DNA from: Sialis fuliginosa
Lineage: Eukaryota; Arthropoda; Insecta; Megaloptera; Sialidae
Length of the DNA stretch: 64,000 bases
NCBI GenBank assembly: GCA_961205875.1
Contig: OY540809.1
Location: 16,442,267-16,506,266 of the forward strand
Direction: 5' to 3'
Shown here: in pieces, positions 24,723 through 36,255 of the stretch
How the letters are laid out: every line of letters starts with the position of its first letter
How positions within the stretch are numbered: the first letter of the stretch is position 1
Made by a program: the position numbers and the translations under genes
The notes under the pieces: model-generated
What the model saw: only the letters and a program-made list of their open reading frames with translations
The model's database searches: none
Told to the model about the DNA's origin: nothing

Positions 24723-25013
24723 ATTTTATGTAAATTTGTTGTTGCTACCGCATCAAAAAGTTCAAATCATATTTCTACAGCCAACACTGTTTCTTGTTTT
24801 CAACAAAAAACAGACGCTCTCAAACTGTTATTGACGGACTTGTTCTAATAGGTTGTGAGCCCCAGAACCTTAAAGATACTCCAATAAGAGTTTTTGTAGG
24901 AGTAACGGAGAGGAGAATATAAATTTTAAGTAACTCAAAAATACATATATTTATTTATTTTTCTCATATTATTGAAAATCAAATCATCGTTATTTTATTT
25001 ACTGAAATCGTTA

Positions 25014-25885
25014 TCCTTAATATATATAAAGCTCAACGTCTCTCTGTCTGTCTGTCTGTCCGTTCGTGCGCTTATCACTCGAGAACCACTTATCCGATTT
25101 ACGTGTTTTTTTTTTAATTCATAGGTACGTTCTCTGGCCAGGTTATAGGATATATTTTTTTATGTTAGGTAACATAAGAACTAAGTAGTGACAATAATAG
25201 TAAATCAAGTCGGAAAAAATTTTGCCGTCGGCGCGCTGTTTTGTAATACGCTGCCTAAACCGTTCAATATAGAACAAAATAATGTATTAAAGAATTGTGT
25301 AGAATCAAAAGTTCTACAATTAAGTCCGCGACACCATATGTCTAACTTTTATATTTAAGCCACAATGACTGCTTTTATGTTACAAAGAAAACATAAAATA
25401 TTTGGGTTCTGTTTACGTGGACTTATGACATGCAAAACATTAATCCTTATCGAAATAAATGATTTCATCGTCATAAGTACTTAATGTAGATATAATTTGC
25501 CCTTTACAGCATCCAATTTGGTCGTATAGTTTAGAAAATATCGAAATATATGTTATACGGGAAAATATTATTCGTGCGATGGTGACCCTTGTATGGCGAT
25601 GGAACGTACCAACTAGAAGCGCAGGGCAGAGGGAAGGAAACAGGCCGGTATTCTTTTGATTGTCAATTGTTTATTTTGTTTTCAATAATTAACTTTTTTT
25701 AAATAGAACAAAAATTATTTTTACTTTTTGTTCTGGTTCGCTTAGTAGGTAGGCAATTTAAGTGTTGTTTGGTTTTTATTACAATAATAACTAATCGTGT
25801 TTGTACTTAATTCAACTATATATTTTTTAAATCCTAAACAATAATTCCGTAGTCCACGCGAGCGAAGCCGTGCGGGCCTAGCTAG
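25014..25885 (+). mobile_element. Helitron, 872 bp, clean insertion between A and T
   Basis: Begins TCCTTAATATATATAAAGC and ends GGGCCTAGCTAG, with the GC hairpin-forming stretch CGCGAGCGAAGCCGTGCGG just upstream of the CTAG end. The empty site is visible in the second tandem unit (GAAATCGTTATTTTAAA), proving insertion between A and T without target duplication, exactly as Helitrons do. No Rep/helicase frame is present. A truncated relative lies at 57690-57985. Confidence 0.9.
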
Positions 25886-26178
25886 TTTTAAATATAAACG
25901 AACCAATATTTACAAATAACAAACACAAAACCGAGATAAAAATGAAGAAAACAGAACACTCTTTCTTGTTTTCAAAAAAAAACAGATGCTCTCGCACTAT
26001 TATTTAGGAAATTGACGGACTTGTTCTAATATGTTGTGAACTCCAAAACCTTAAAGATACTCCAATAAGAGTTTTTAGCCAAACCGGAGGTGACACGCAC
26101 CATTTTAAAATCAATTTATGTATTATTTTTTGTAAGTGTAAAGAAAAATTAAAATTGAATATTATGTAATAATAAAAC

Positions 26179-27246
26179 TTGAGTTTGTGAATTAATCCGT
26201 TTTTCGCGTGGTACTTTTTTCATGACTTTTCCGGAAAACCATCAATTTTTCCTGTTTGCGGTTCGGTTTTTCGCAAATATCTCGGCTTCTACTTGATCAA
26301 TATCGACCAAAAAAAATAGAGTCACTCATAAGGAACTCCTCTATCGATCTGTGGAAGGTGGAATATTATAACTTAATTTCTAACCTCAAAAAAATTACTA
26401 ACTGCGCATATAACATATTTTTCATTTTTTCTCAATTACTTTGCAACAGATATCAATATTTTGATGAAAAAAAAAGAAAAATATACTTTTTATGATTCTT
26501 AATAAACCTACCAAGTTTGATTTCAAAATATTCAAAATTACCGCCAAAACTTATATTTTCATTTTTGGGCAAACCATCGTAGAGCAATTTTGTTTATCTC
26601 AAATGTAGGGTATTTTTGCTTTTACGGATTGTTGCCGTAAATACATTTTTCCCGGTTAACTTTCATTATTGTTCAAAACAAATTACAAAATTTAAAATCT
26701 AGTTAAAAGATGAATGTTTGAAATAAAAACATATTTTTATTATACTAATTAGTAGGTCACCGCAAAAATTCAGAAATTTTAAAATTTCACCAGCACAATT
26801 TGAGATAAACAAAATTGCTCTACGATGGTTTGCCCAAAAATGGCGCGTCAATCAATTTTTTTTTGAAAATATAAGTTTTGGCGGTAATTTTTAATATTTT
26901 GAAATCAAACTTGGTAGTTTTATTGAAGACCATAACAAGTACATTTTTCCTTATTTTCATCAAAATATTCATATTTGTTGCAAAGTAATTGAGAAAAAAC
27001 TAAAATTCTGTTATATGCGCAGTTTGTAATTTTTTTTGAGGATAGAAATTATGTTATAGTATTCCGCCTCCCACAGATCGCTGGAGGAGTTCCTTAAGAG
27101 TGACCCTATTTTTTTGGTCGATATTGATCAAGTAGAAGCCGAGATATTTGCGATAAACCGAACCGCAATTAAGAAAAATTGATGATTTTCCGGAAAAGTC
27201 GTGAAAAAAGTACCACGCGGAAAACGGATTAATCCACAAACTCAGT
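26179..27246. repeat. 1.07-kb fold-back with long arms
   Basis: Left arm 26179-26604 is mirrored by right arm 26799-27246 around a loop of about 195 bp. Matching landmarks include GAGTTTGTGAATTAATCCG / CGGATTAATCCACAAACTC, CTCGGCTTCTACTTGATCAA / TTGATCAAGTAGAAGCCGAG, and GCAAACCATCGTAGAGCAAT / ATTGCTCTACGATGGTTTGC. Open frames at 26256 (plus) and 27054 (minus) are mirror images and neither resembles a protein. A transcript would fold into a long hairpin. It sits inside an 1.8-kb insertion in the second tandem unit described for 24785-28065. Confidence 0.8.
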
Positions 27247-28125
27247 TGTGAACTTCTCTTGATCCCTAGAACATTTTAAAATCATAAAATCGCTGTAGGG
27301 AGAGATTGTTTTATTCAATAAAAAATTCCGGTTATATGACTCCACTACATAATGTACTTCAAAGATACAGCACTCAAAATGGAAAAATAAAAAAACAAAA
27401 AAATAAATAAATAACCGACTTAAAAAATACTGAAAAGTATATAATAATTAAATTAAAAATTCAATTATTATATACTTTTCCGTATTTTTATGGTTTTTTT
27501 AAATCGGTTTTATTTTTTTCTTGCAGTATTATAAAACCTATAAGGTGACAATGTATTTTATTTTCCCACAACCCTTTCTGGTTCATTGTTTTGGTACTAC
27601 TGGCACTTCTGATCTTTTCTCACGTGTACAAGAGTGTATAACCAACTTGCACATTATGAATAATAACAATGTGATATCATTCGAGTCGCTTCTCGCCCAT
27701 AATTTGTTTTGTTTTCTCATTATTTTGTATTTAATGGAATTTGTACGCGCTTGAAATGATATGCTTTTAGATATTTTTACTGTGGGTTTTATATAATTAG
27801 GTTTTTGGAACCGTTATTAAAACTTCAAATGTATAAGTTTCTTTTTATTCTATAAATATGCACTGTATGAAAATTCTTGTAGGAGTAAAGGAGGGGTGAG
27901 TATAAATTTTAAATAACTCAAAAATATATTTATTTATTTTTCTCATATATTGAAAATCAAATCATTGTTATTTTATTTACTGAAATCGTTATTTTAAAAA
28001 TAAACGAACCAATATTTACAAATAACAAACACAAAACCGAGATAAAAATGAAGAAAACAGAAAGAAAGGAAAAACAAAACAAACTTTAAGTAGTACGTTT
28101 ATTTTAAAATGAAGCTATATTGTTG

Positions 28126-28330
28126 AAAGAAATTGTAGCCGCGAGCGCTCTTCGATCTCTGTGTTATGTTGATATACTTGTAAGTTAGAGTGTAGCGAGA
28201 AGGAAGGGGGGGGTAGAGACCGACGGCAGCGCCTTTAACGACAAGTAATTACATTAACTAACCTTACTTCGCACTTACGTACACCAGTGGCGCGTATCGT
28301 TTGGGGGAGGCATTATTATAAGATTTTTTT
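28126..28330. promoter_or_regulatory. GC-richer unique DNA, candidate regulatory
   Basis: Non-repetitive, with GCCGCGAGCGCTCTTCG, CGACGGCAGCGCC and a TAATTAC-type homeodomain word. No gene visible. Confidence 0.25.
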
Positions 28331-28499
28331 ATTTATATACAAAAATTGAAACTTTTTGGGGAGTATGAAGCTCTTTCACGAATGATTTTCGGACACATGT
28401 TTCATATAAACTTTTTTGTTTAAAATAACTTCTTCAATCCACTGTTAAAGATTGGCACGCCAGGCAAAAATCACCCAGTAAGAATTGTTTATTAGTCAT

Positions 28500-29098
28500 T
28501 ACATTAATTCCAAATTGATATTATTAAGTTTAGGTAGGAGTTGTCACCCATGAAGAAGAAGAAGGAGGAGGAGGTTAGGTAATATATAATTATGTTATGA
28601 TAGTCGATAATATTACACTTCCATTTTTTTTATCTAATAAATTTTTCGAAATATAAAGTTGCCCATGTCATTCCACGGGATGCAAGCTATCTCCCTGCCA
28701 AATTTAATCAAGATCGGTTCAAATTTTTAGCCGTGAGAAGATAACAAACAGACAGACAGAAAGACACTCATGTAGGAAATTACAAAGGGGCAGGGTTGGC
28801 CTAGGCTTGCACCAATGCTAGCTAACACTATGCCAAGATACAAATGATAACTTTATTCATTTGTTCAAGACTCGGCCAAGACTTGTCGACCAAGGTTTGT
28901 TGTACCAAGGCTGGCCAAGAGTTGGCCCAATCTTGGATAACGAATAGATAACCAGAAGCTCAGTATCTGAAGGTTGGCCTAAACTGAGACCAATATCGAA
29001 AAAGCAGCACTAGCAACCCAATATTGGGCCAAGCTTGAGCCCATCGTCAAGGCTGACATCTCCTATACGGGCAGACGCATTTATAATAATAGTATGGA
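28500..29098 (-). mobile_element. Degraded Helitron interrupted by a MITE
   Basis: The plus strand shows the usual order of this Helitron family: GAAGAAGAAGG...GGTTAGGTAATA, TTTATCTAATAAATTTTTCG, GCAAGCTATCTCCCTGCC, AAGATCGGTTC, AACAAACAGACAGACAG, and after an interruption GACGCATTTATAATAATAGT ATGG (29070-29095), which is the 5' terminus on the minus strand. The interruption at 28771-29067 is the TTGGCC-rich MITE. The CTAG end is not recognisable. Confidence 0.6.
28771..29067 (+). mobile_element. TTGGCC-rich MITE, copy 1
   Basis: Terminal words TGTAGGAAAT and, inverted, TATAGGAGAT. The body is packed with variations of CCAAGACTTGGCC. Inserted in the tail of the Helitron at 28500-29098. Its relative at 30002-30277 lies in opposite orientation. 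Translation yields a repetitive Leu-Gly-Pro pattern that is an artefact of the repeated CTTGGCC word and not a protein family I recognise. Confidence 0.7.
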
Positions 29099-30001
29099 TA
29101 ACAATGATCGGGTAAAATAATTTATTTCCCTAATTAATATCGTAACAACGCCACTGGTTTTCAGCACAGTGTGGCTACAAACTGACTACTGTGTATATAG
29201 AAAAACAAAAAGATTCCAGTAAATAAAGTAGAAAGAAAATGGGGAAAGTTTCTCCACATTCGCTCAGTTAAATGGTATCGAGGAGATCGTCTGTGGTTCG
29301 ATTCCAGGTACAGCTAAAAACAACACCACACGTTTTATGTGTGTTTAATCTTTAAAAGTTTTACTTTTACTAGCTCTATTCACTGAAAGCTCTCTCAAAG
29401 TTAACTCTTTGGTCAGCCTATGGAAAAATAAACATCAATTACAACTGAATTTTACTCTGACAGCGTTCTATTTTCGTTTTAATTTTTTGTTTTTTTATTC
29501 AATACATGAAATTGTTGTAGTAACTGCCTCCTACCCCCTACCCATACATACATATCCCAAATATTTTAATTGATGCAAAGGTTATTGAATATTCACATTT
29601 TATAAAGTTTTAAAAAAGCCTGCCTGAGGTATAAGAATTCGTTTTTGTTATCTCTATATTTGATACATTTTCAAAGACTTGAAACTTTTCGTTGTTTACA
29701 AAAACAATGACAGATTTAGATGAGTTTTGTAGGACATTGGTATCTATTATTACAAACTAATTTGTCGCTGACGATTATTCCAATTTACTCTCATTTATTT
29801 GTGTAATTAGTGACTCGTGACGTTTTCAAGAAATACGGGCCAGTAATTGGCAATGATTTGATTATAAAACATTTTTAACGTTTAGAAAAAAGTTATCACT
29901 AGATTGTTATTATTATATTTTATTCACTTATTTATTTTGCAAGTTTCGTCTCACTTTCTTACAATTAGTATAGATTACAATCATTTATTTACTACTACCT
30001 A
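29099..30001. other. Intergenic DNA
   Basis: No gene. At about 29310 GGTTCGATTCCAGGTACAGC is an excellent tRNA T-arm/B-box word preceded by GCTCAGTTAAATGGTA, an A-box-like word. The cloverleaf does not close, so I read it as a tRNA-derived SINE or a dead tRNA. Confidence 0.4.
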
Positions 30002-30277
30002 TGTAGGAAATGCCAACTTTGACGATAGGCCCAAGCTTGGCCCAATATTGGGTTGCCAGTGTTGCTTTTTCGATATTGATCCCAATCTAAGCCAACCATC
30101 AGATACCGAGCTTCGGGTCATCTATTCTTTATCCAAGATTGGGCCAACTCTGAACCAGTCTTGGTACTACAAGCCTTGGTCGAGTCTTGAACGAAGTTAT
30201 CATTTGTATCTTGGCTCAGTGTTGGCTAGCATTGGCGCAAGCCTGGGCTAACCCTGGCCCCTTTGTAATTTCCTACA
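30002..30277 (-). mobile_element. TTGGCC-rich MITE, copy 2
   Basis: Begins TGTAGGAAATGCC and ends GTAATTTCCTACA, so the termini are inverted. Inverted relative to 28771-29067, with matching text CAATATTGGGTTGCCAG, TCTTGGCTCAGTGTTGGC and CCTGGCCCCTTTGTAATTTC. The 115-codon open frame that crosses it is a repeat artefact. Confidence 0.75.
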
Positions 30278-30282
30278 TGAGT

Positions 30283-30468
30283 AGCTATTACTCGCGACTT
30301 AGTCCGCATGGGATTTGTATTTTTTTTATCTAATCAATTTATCGGGATACAAAGTAACCTATGTTCTTCATCAGGATGCAAACTATCTTCCTGCCAAATT
30401 TAATCAAAATCGGTTCACCGGTTTAACCGTGAAAAGTAACAAACAAACATTTATAATATTGGTATGGA
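30283..30468 (-). mobile_element. Short non-autonomous Helitron
   Basis: Plus-strand text GTAGCTATTACTCGCGACTT through TTTATAATATTGGTATGGA is the complement of a Helitron with 5' TCCATACCAATATTATAAAT and 3' GC hairpin plus CTA-type end. Internal words (TTTATCGGGATACAAAGTA, CTGCCAAATTTAATCAAAAT) match the other copies. Confidence 0.7.
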
Positions 30469-30943
30469 TTCAATTTGAAAAATATAATTTAAATAAACCC
30501 CCTGAATCCAGGCCTGTGTAGCTAAAAGCACAAGAGAAAAACAGTACACAATAACAAGTACTATGTTGCTAGAATTTACTTTTAGTTAGTTTATAAACTT
30601 AAGATTGGATTGGGGCTTTTTAAGATGCGACCAATATCTACAAATAAGAACAAAGGGGTGGGTGGTCCAATCACGTCCGTCCGTGCCTACGGCGCAGGGG
30701 GGAGAGGGGGCGTCGGGACGACACAAAAGAGCGCTGCACAAATAGGATTTTGTTGATACTCTATGTTGTGATGGATAAATTGTTTTAAGGTATAGAGAAT
30801 TTTTGTAGACATGGGAATTTTTTTTTTTAATTCTTATATTGATTTATCTAGTTGTATGTGTATTATAGTAGAACCTCAATGTAGCGAACTAATTAGAATG
30901 AGGGGGGTTTATAACAAATTTTATTTCGAATTTACAGGAAAAG
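30469..30943. other. Intergenic with a GC-rich patch
   Basis: About 30655-30745 is GC-rich and unique (CACGTCCGTCCGTGCC, GGGGCGTCGGGACGAC). Otherwise AT-rich. No gene. Confidence 0.35.
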
Positions 30944-31508
30944 CATCTGCCAAGTAAATGCACAGTGCTTCCTCGTGCTAAATTCACCAAAGGTAGTTTA
31001 TTATTGAACAATTTTAATAAAAACCGATATAGTGAGCAGATAAATTGCCTAGCATTGGTTAACCATTTAATTTTTATACAATTTTACTAAAAAATACTAG
31101 TTCGAAATTTTTCTTAAGACACACCTGATTATTTTTTCGTATATTTCTGATTTTTTGACAATTTCAATATAAATCTAAATTTATCCAAACGTCAAAATGA
31201 CATTAAAATATTCAAAATGACATTTAATAAGTCAAAGTAAATTTGAAATGGAACCATCCTCAAGCCAAACCCAACCATCCAATCAAGTTTCATTAACATC
31301 GGTTCAGTGGTTCATGAGTTATGCGTGTGACAAGGAATCAGGGGACAGACACAAATACACAGACAGAGAGACGCGAAACGAAAAGTGTTTGTCTTGACCT
31401 GAAACGGAAACATCAATTTAAAATTTTGAAATCGGAGAACAATTTTTTTGTCTCATTTTAAAACGATCACAATAGCTTCTCGTATCTTCAATATTGCGAG
31501 AAGCAAAA
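30944..31508 (+). repeat. Interspersed repeat family D, copy 2
   Basis: Shares the left end GCCAAGTAAATGCACAGTGC, the middle AAACCGATATAGTGAGCAGA and the right end GCGAGAAGCAAAA with copies at 2354 and 39352. Shorter than copy 1 because the segment around 2650-2820 of that copy is missing. Confidence 0.75.
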
Positions 31509-32010
31509 CTGTATTTTGGTTTATTTCATCGAAGTTGTACTATAATAATATTTTCCTCTAAGTAGATACATGCATGGTATATGTAATTCAATATGTGATA
31601 TTTTTACTTCAACCCCCGAATATACCGTGGACAAATACACCAGGGTAACTTTTATAGATATGTCCAATCTTTTGTATGGAGAACATTTATCCGATACTTA
31701 ATCCAAAAATTAATCAACGTTTTCGGTCCACGCTAACGACCCTTAACCTTATCAGTATCGAATATCTCTCTCTTAAAACATTCATTCTCTCCATATCCCT
31801 TTCATATTTCACCCCCACCCCCTCTTTAGAAATGGTTTATTAATTTTTATGTCTTTGTTGTTACCTACCACAAAATTATGTTATAAAGATTAATTTGTGC
31901 TGTCGTTAGGAAGCCAAAACGACTAAATGTATCCTATTTTGAAATTAGATAGAATTAGTGAAGTAATTTTCAGAATAATTATTAATTAAAAGTTCACATA
32001 ATATTAAACT
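31509..32010. other. Intergenic DNA
   Basis: Nothing gene-like or repeated seen. Confidence 0.4.
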
Positions 32011-32822
32011 TTAAGAAGGAACATATGAGTAGACGGCGAAAAAATAGGTGAATTTTTGGAATTATTATCTCAAAAACTATTTGATCGATTTCATCCAGTT
32101 TTGTTTGATTCTAAAGTATATATATGGAGGTATATTTACAATTTTTTTTATGAATATATATCGACTGGGAACGCTGCTGTCGTGGTTGTCGTAAAACATG
32201 TCCCTCGATGCGGTTCCCAGGATTACGGGTTGATCTGAAACAGAAATTTCAAAGAGGTTCTTAGAAGTTAATGGCCTTCGAAACTTAGGATTTTTTTTTA
32301 CTAGATTATTACTTTTTTATCAAACCAGAAGGGTCAGAAATTATGGTTAAAAAATGAATGTAACGTTCAATCAGGCACTATTTCGTGGAAAATAATTTTT
32401 TTTTCAAAAAATCCTACTTACCAAAGGGCATCATAAATTAACTTCTAATGCGGTGTTCACACCAAAGAAAACAAAACAGCAACACGGTGTTTGAAAACAC
32501 GTCGTATTTAAAAATGCATAGGCTTTATTGCACTTTTGTCAAAAAGACACGATGTTGCTGTTTTGTTTTTTCGGTCTGAACACGGCATAAGAATCTCTTT
32601 GAAATTTCTGTTTTAGATCAACCGACTGCCAGTAATCCTAGGAACCGAATCGAGGGACATGTTTTACTCCAACCACATTCATAAAAAAAATTTGTGAACA
32701 TACCTCAGTATATATACTTTAGAATAAAATAAACCTGGATAAAATCGAACAAATAGTTTTTGAGATAATAATTCCCAAAATTCACCTATTTTTTCCGCAT
32801 GCTACTCATATATTCCACCTTA
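32011..32822. repeat. 0.8-kb fold-back with nested inner hairpin
   Basis: Outer arms match over 32011-32260 and 32585-32822: AAAAAATAGGTGAATTTT / AAAATTCACCTATTTTTT, GGAATTATTATCTCAAAAA / TTTTTGAGATAATAATTCC, ACATGTCCCTCGATGCGGTT / AACCGAATCGAGGGACATGT. Between them lie inner inverted words (CAAAACAGCAACACGGTG / ACACGATGTTGCTGTTTTG). No protein-like frame; a MITE or a hairpin RNA source. Confidence 0.7.
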
Positions 32823-33426
32823 ACAGCGAAATAATTTAATACTGAAAAGAACTGACATTAACTGAAAATTAAAAAATATTTTATGCAGTATTCTGAAATT
32901 CAACAAAATAAAATATATGAGGTAATATGTTTTTTATTGTAAAAATAAAAACATCAACCGTCTGTCTTCACATTTCCAAAATTAAATCTCTGTTAAAACA
33001 TACAAAAACAAATCAAGTACCTCAAACACAATATTGTATTTATATACATATAGATTTCACACAATAGAGTTTTTCATTGTATCTGTATAAAAAAAATAAT
33101 ACTGTTGCTTGATTGCACTTGAAAAGGTAAACGCTACTGAAAATTGGATCACACACAGCGGGGTTCTATCCCATCCCCCCGTCCCCCGCTCACCCCCTGC
33201 CAAATTCCACGATTTACATCAACGTATGTAACAAAAGAATCGAACAGTGGCGGTCTTAACAAAAAAAAATACCAAATATCATAAATATTTCTGATTTTTA
33301 CAAATATTCTAACAATAAATTAAAATGTCATAAATTTTTATGCTCTTTAGCTGGCCTTCGATGGTTACACTAAAGGACGAAATTTAAAACTGATCAATGA
33401 TATTAATAATGTTTTTTAACCAACGA
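32823..33426. other. Intergenic DNA
   Basis: No gene or repeated structure seen; a short CCCC-rich patch near 33170-33200. Confidence 0.4.
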
Positions 33427-34065
33427 GGGGGAACTCAATTCGACAATATATTTTTTATATATGCTCGGGCATAACTTGTGTGAAGTTAGCCCCATTTTGT
33501 TGAAATTCTAAATTTCGAAAGTTGTGCTAAATTATGCTAGTTGTTCCTAAAATTTTTCCAAAATATTTCACCTCTAAAATAAAAACTACTCTAATAAAAC
33601 TAAAAAACGGTTTTTTGCTAGTGTGAAGTTAGCCCCGCTTTTGTTGAAGTTCGAATTTTTGAAAGTTGTACCAAGTTGTGCTATACTTCCAGTCTTATAA
33701 TTTCAATGAACGTGGGGAAAAAGTTTTATTAGTGTTGTTTTTCACTTAGGGGTGATTTTTTGAAGCGATGATAAACAATTTGGAACAACTTCTAAAATTT
33801 TGAATTTACAAAAAGGTAACATGAGGCTACTAAAAAATCGTTTTTTGATTAATATTAGAGATTTTGTGGTTTTTATAGTGTTGTTTTAATTTAGGAGGGA
33901 AATATTTTTGAACATTATAGAACAAGTATAGCACAATTTGGCTAACTTCATACAGGTTCGGGCATAATAACAAATATGTACCGATTTTGTTGATTTTTTT
34001 GTTTTTTTGAAAGAGTATACTCATGAGGTGGTCCCATATAAATTTTATCAGAATCTGACAACGGG
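33427..34065 (+). repeat. Interspersed repeat family F, copy 1
   Basis: Starts near CTCAATTCGACAATATATTTTTT and ends near GAGGTGGTCCCATATAAATTTTATCAGA. The inverted equivalents of both ends, TCTGATAAAATTTATATGAG and CATTGTCGAATTCTAG, occur at 56285-56425 in a much shorter copy. The phrases GTGTGAAGTTAGCCCC and CTCGGGCATAAC recur inside. No coding potential. Confidence 0.55.
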
Positions 34066-35100
34066 CTTCAAAAGGGAAAATACATTTTTTTCTTAAAAAG
34101 TTTTTTTAAATAAAACATAAATAATTTATTGAATTAATTTGAAACTTTAGTATATCAATCTCGATTATATAACGAACATTTTAAAATCACCCTAAAGTTT
34201 ACAATAGTTATAATTCCATATAGTTCTATGTTTTAATTTATTTATATTTTTTTGGTTGGCGCCACTGTATATAAGATATAACGTGTGTTATTTTTGCAAA
34301 CCTAAACAGGGTGTGTCTAGCGCATTGTTGGCTGCTTTGATCGGGCCCGCTAGGTTTTGTTTAACTTGTGAATGCTGACACCCTGTCGAGAGAATTATCC
34401 CTGTTTAGCGGCCCTTAAATACTTAATACGCTCGGGGATGCTACCGGGATCTTCTTTTTACTTTCCTCTGTTGTGTTTTGTTTTGTAAAAGATATATTTT
34501 GCTGAATGAGAAAGTTATAAAAGCTTCCTAGAAAAACTTGTACGTGTGTATATACGCATTGTTAATTTTGTTTATATTGAGTATAATTATGTAGATATAT
34601 TTTAAATGTTACAATACACGTAATAAGATACCGTTCATTAATTTAATTTTGAAATTTATGACTTCCAACTCCCCTCCCCCACCCTACATTACTCGAAAAG
34701 TCATAAAAAGTACGTACTGTATATAATTTCAATGTAATACTTGTGAAAATGATTATTCAAAATTTTACAATTAGCAGCGAACATGAATGTTTTCGACAAA
34801 ATTGCAACTTTAATTGTTTGATAAATTGATTACTAATTAGTGTTGCTTTTTAGCGAAAAATTAGTTCTTCGTCTTTTAGTAGCATTACTTGTCGAAAAAG
34901 ACACCAAAATATTCATATTATACGGTAAAAATCAAAAGTATTGATTTAAAAAAAAAATATTTAATAACAAATTTTCCGCCGGCCTGTTTTCGAGTTGATA
35001 CATTAAATTAAGAAATAAATCCATTTAATTAAAATGGAAATACTGCGAATATTGCACAGATAAAAGATAGTATAGATATAATATTTATTCAGTGGATCTC
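34066..35100. other. Intergenic, with GC-richer unique segment
   Basis: About 34290-34460 is GC-richer and unique (CTAGCGCATTGTTGGC, GATCGGGCCCGCTAGG). The remainder is AT-rich. No gene seen. Confidence 0.35.
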
Positions 35101-35180
35101 CTAAGCCGGAGCGGGACAATGGGCCGATATATTTCCGATGAAAAGCCTCCGGGCGGTTCACTAATTGGGGCGCGTGCACA

Positions 35181-35642
35181 ATGGCGCACAATACACCGCT
35201 TTCTCGGCCACTAATAGAAACAAATTCACTACCAATTATAGCAAGCCAAAACTATTCAGTAGCAAAAACGAACAACTCCACTGTTATTTACTTTCAAATC
35301 AAAAATAATCATAGAAATATCTACTCAAATGATTCGCAGAACAATGTATTTTTTCAAATCTATACGTCATTTACTGAACCGATTTTGATTGAATTTTCAC
35401 AGTAAAAGAAATTAAGAAACAAACAAGTCCACTGTTATTTACTTTCTAATCAAAAATAATCATAGAAATATCAGTTCAAATGATTCGCAGAATACAATAT
35501 ATTTTTTTTCGAGTCTATACATCATTTACTGAACCGATTTTTATTGAATTTTCACAATAAAAAAAATTAAGAAACTAAAATTAATTCAGGCTTGATATCG
35601 ATTTCGAAATACACGAGAATGAAGCCGCGGTACAAATCTAAT
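35181..35642 (+). mobile_element. Helitron 3' end preceded by a 151-bp tandem duplication
   Basis: CCACTGTTATTTACTTTC recurs at 35278 and 35429 and the following text (CAAAAATAATCATAGAAATA, ATTTACTGAACCGATTTT, GAATTTTCACA) repeats with few changes, giving two units of about 151 bp. The segment ends in CGAGAATGAAGCCGCGG then TACAAATCTAAT, a degraded version of the GC hairpin plus CTAG end seen in the other Helitrons. The open frame at 35181-35405 is not protein-like. Confidence 0.5.
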
Positions 35643-35656
35643 TAGAAATAAATTTA

Positions 35657-36255
35657 CAGTAATCCCTCCATTTAATTGGTTCCATGAAAACGTAAATCGA
35701 CAAATAGAAAGTCGTGTAAAAATATGTACCTATCTTTTATAATTTTTTTTAATAAAAACAGGTTTCTGACAACAATAAATGTTCTTGATTAACTATCATA
35801 AAAAAATATAGCATCTCAGAGGTTATTTTAGTATGTATGTAGTTAAAGCTTGTTTCTGCACTTCTAAAAATGAAAACTACAGTTGTAAAAGCTAATTTGT
35901 GTAGTTGACAAATTGTAAGTAAAAAGAAAAATATAAAAAAGTAAATGTAGAGCAAAAAAAAGATCACTATAATTTGTAAGAAAGAAATATAGAAAGTGTA
36001 GAGCAAAACATCAAAAATAGAAGGTAATGCAGTTGAAAAATTTTCTTAAAATAACCTCTGTAGCATCTTATTGTTAATGTTTATTCAAAATCAATCAATT
36101 TTTAACAGTGGACGGAAATTCACTGTTACATATGTTTTCCATAAATTGACACAAACAGGCTACAAAATAAAAACGCGGTGATGACAACCGGTGTCTAGTA
36201 TTTACATTAGTGAACATATAAAACTTTTTCAACTGCGTAAATGGAGGGATTACCG
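35657..36255. mobile_element. pogo/Tigger-like non-autonomous element
   Basis: 599 bp with termini CAGTAATCCCTCCATTTA and, inverted, CGGTAATCCCTCCATTTA (17 of 18 identical). TA flanks both sides (35655-35656, 36256-36257). CAG-start termini with CCCTC text and a TA duplication are typical of pogo/Tigger relatives. An open frame on the minus strand (35749-36006) is hydrophobic low complexity and shows no DDE transposase motif. Confidence 0.75.

Larger units (their letters stand above)
24785..28065. repeat. Tandem duplicated unit (about 300 bp) split by two insertions
   Basis: Unit 1 runs from TTTCTTGTTTTCAACAAAAA (24790) to AAGAAAACAGAACACTC (about 25965) and unit 2 restarts at once with TTTCTTGTTTTCAAAAAAAA. 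Both read GACGGACTTGTTCTAATA, GATACTCCAATAAGAG, GTAGGAGTAA, TGAAATCGTTAT and GAACCAATATTTACAAATAA in the same order. Unit 1 is split by the Helitron at 25014-25885. Unit 2 is split between 26075 and 27876 by 1.8 kb that includes the hairpin 26179-27246, and resumes at GTAGGAGTAAAGG. The flanking sequence therefore gives the pre-insertion state of both. Confidence 0.8.

Noticed and set aside
29270-29345. tRNA gene candidate (A-box-like GCTCAGTTAAATGG, B-box GGTTCGATTCC)
   Set aside because: Acceptor and anticodon stems do not close; more likely a tRNA-derived SINE or dead tRNA.
29904-30251. 115-codon frame with repeated Leu-Gly-Pro-like text
   Set aside because: It is translation of the TTGGCC-rich MITE; the mirror copy gives the same pattern on the other strand.
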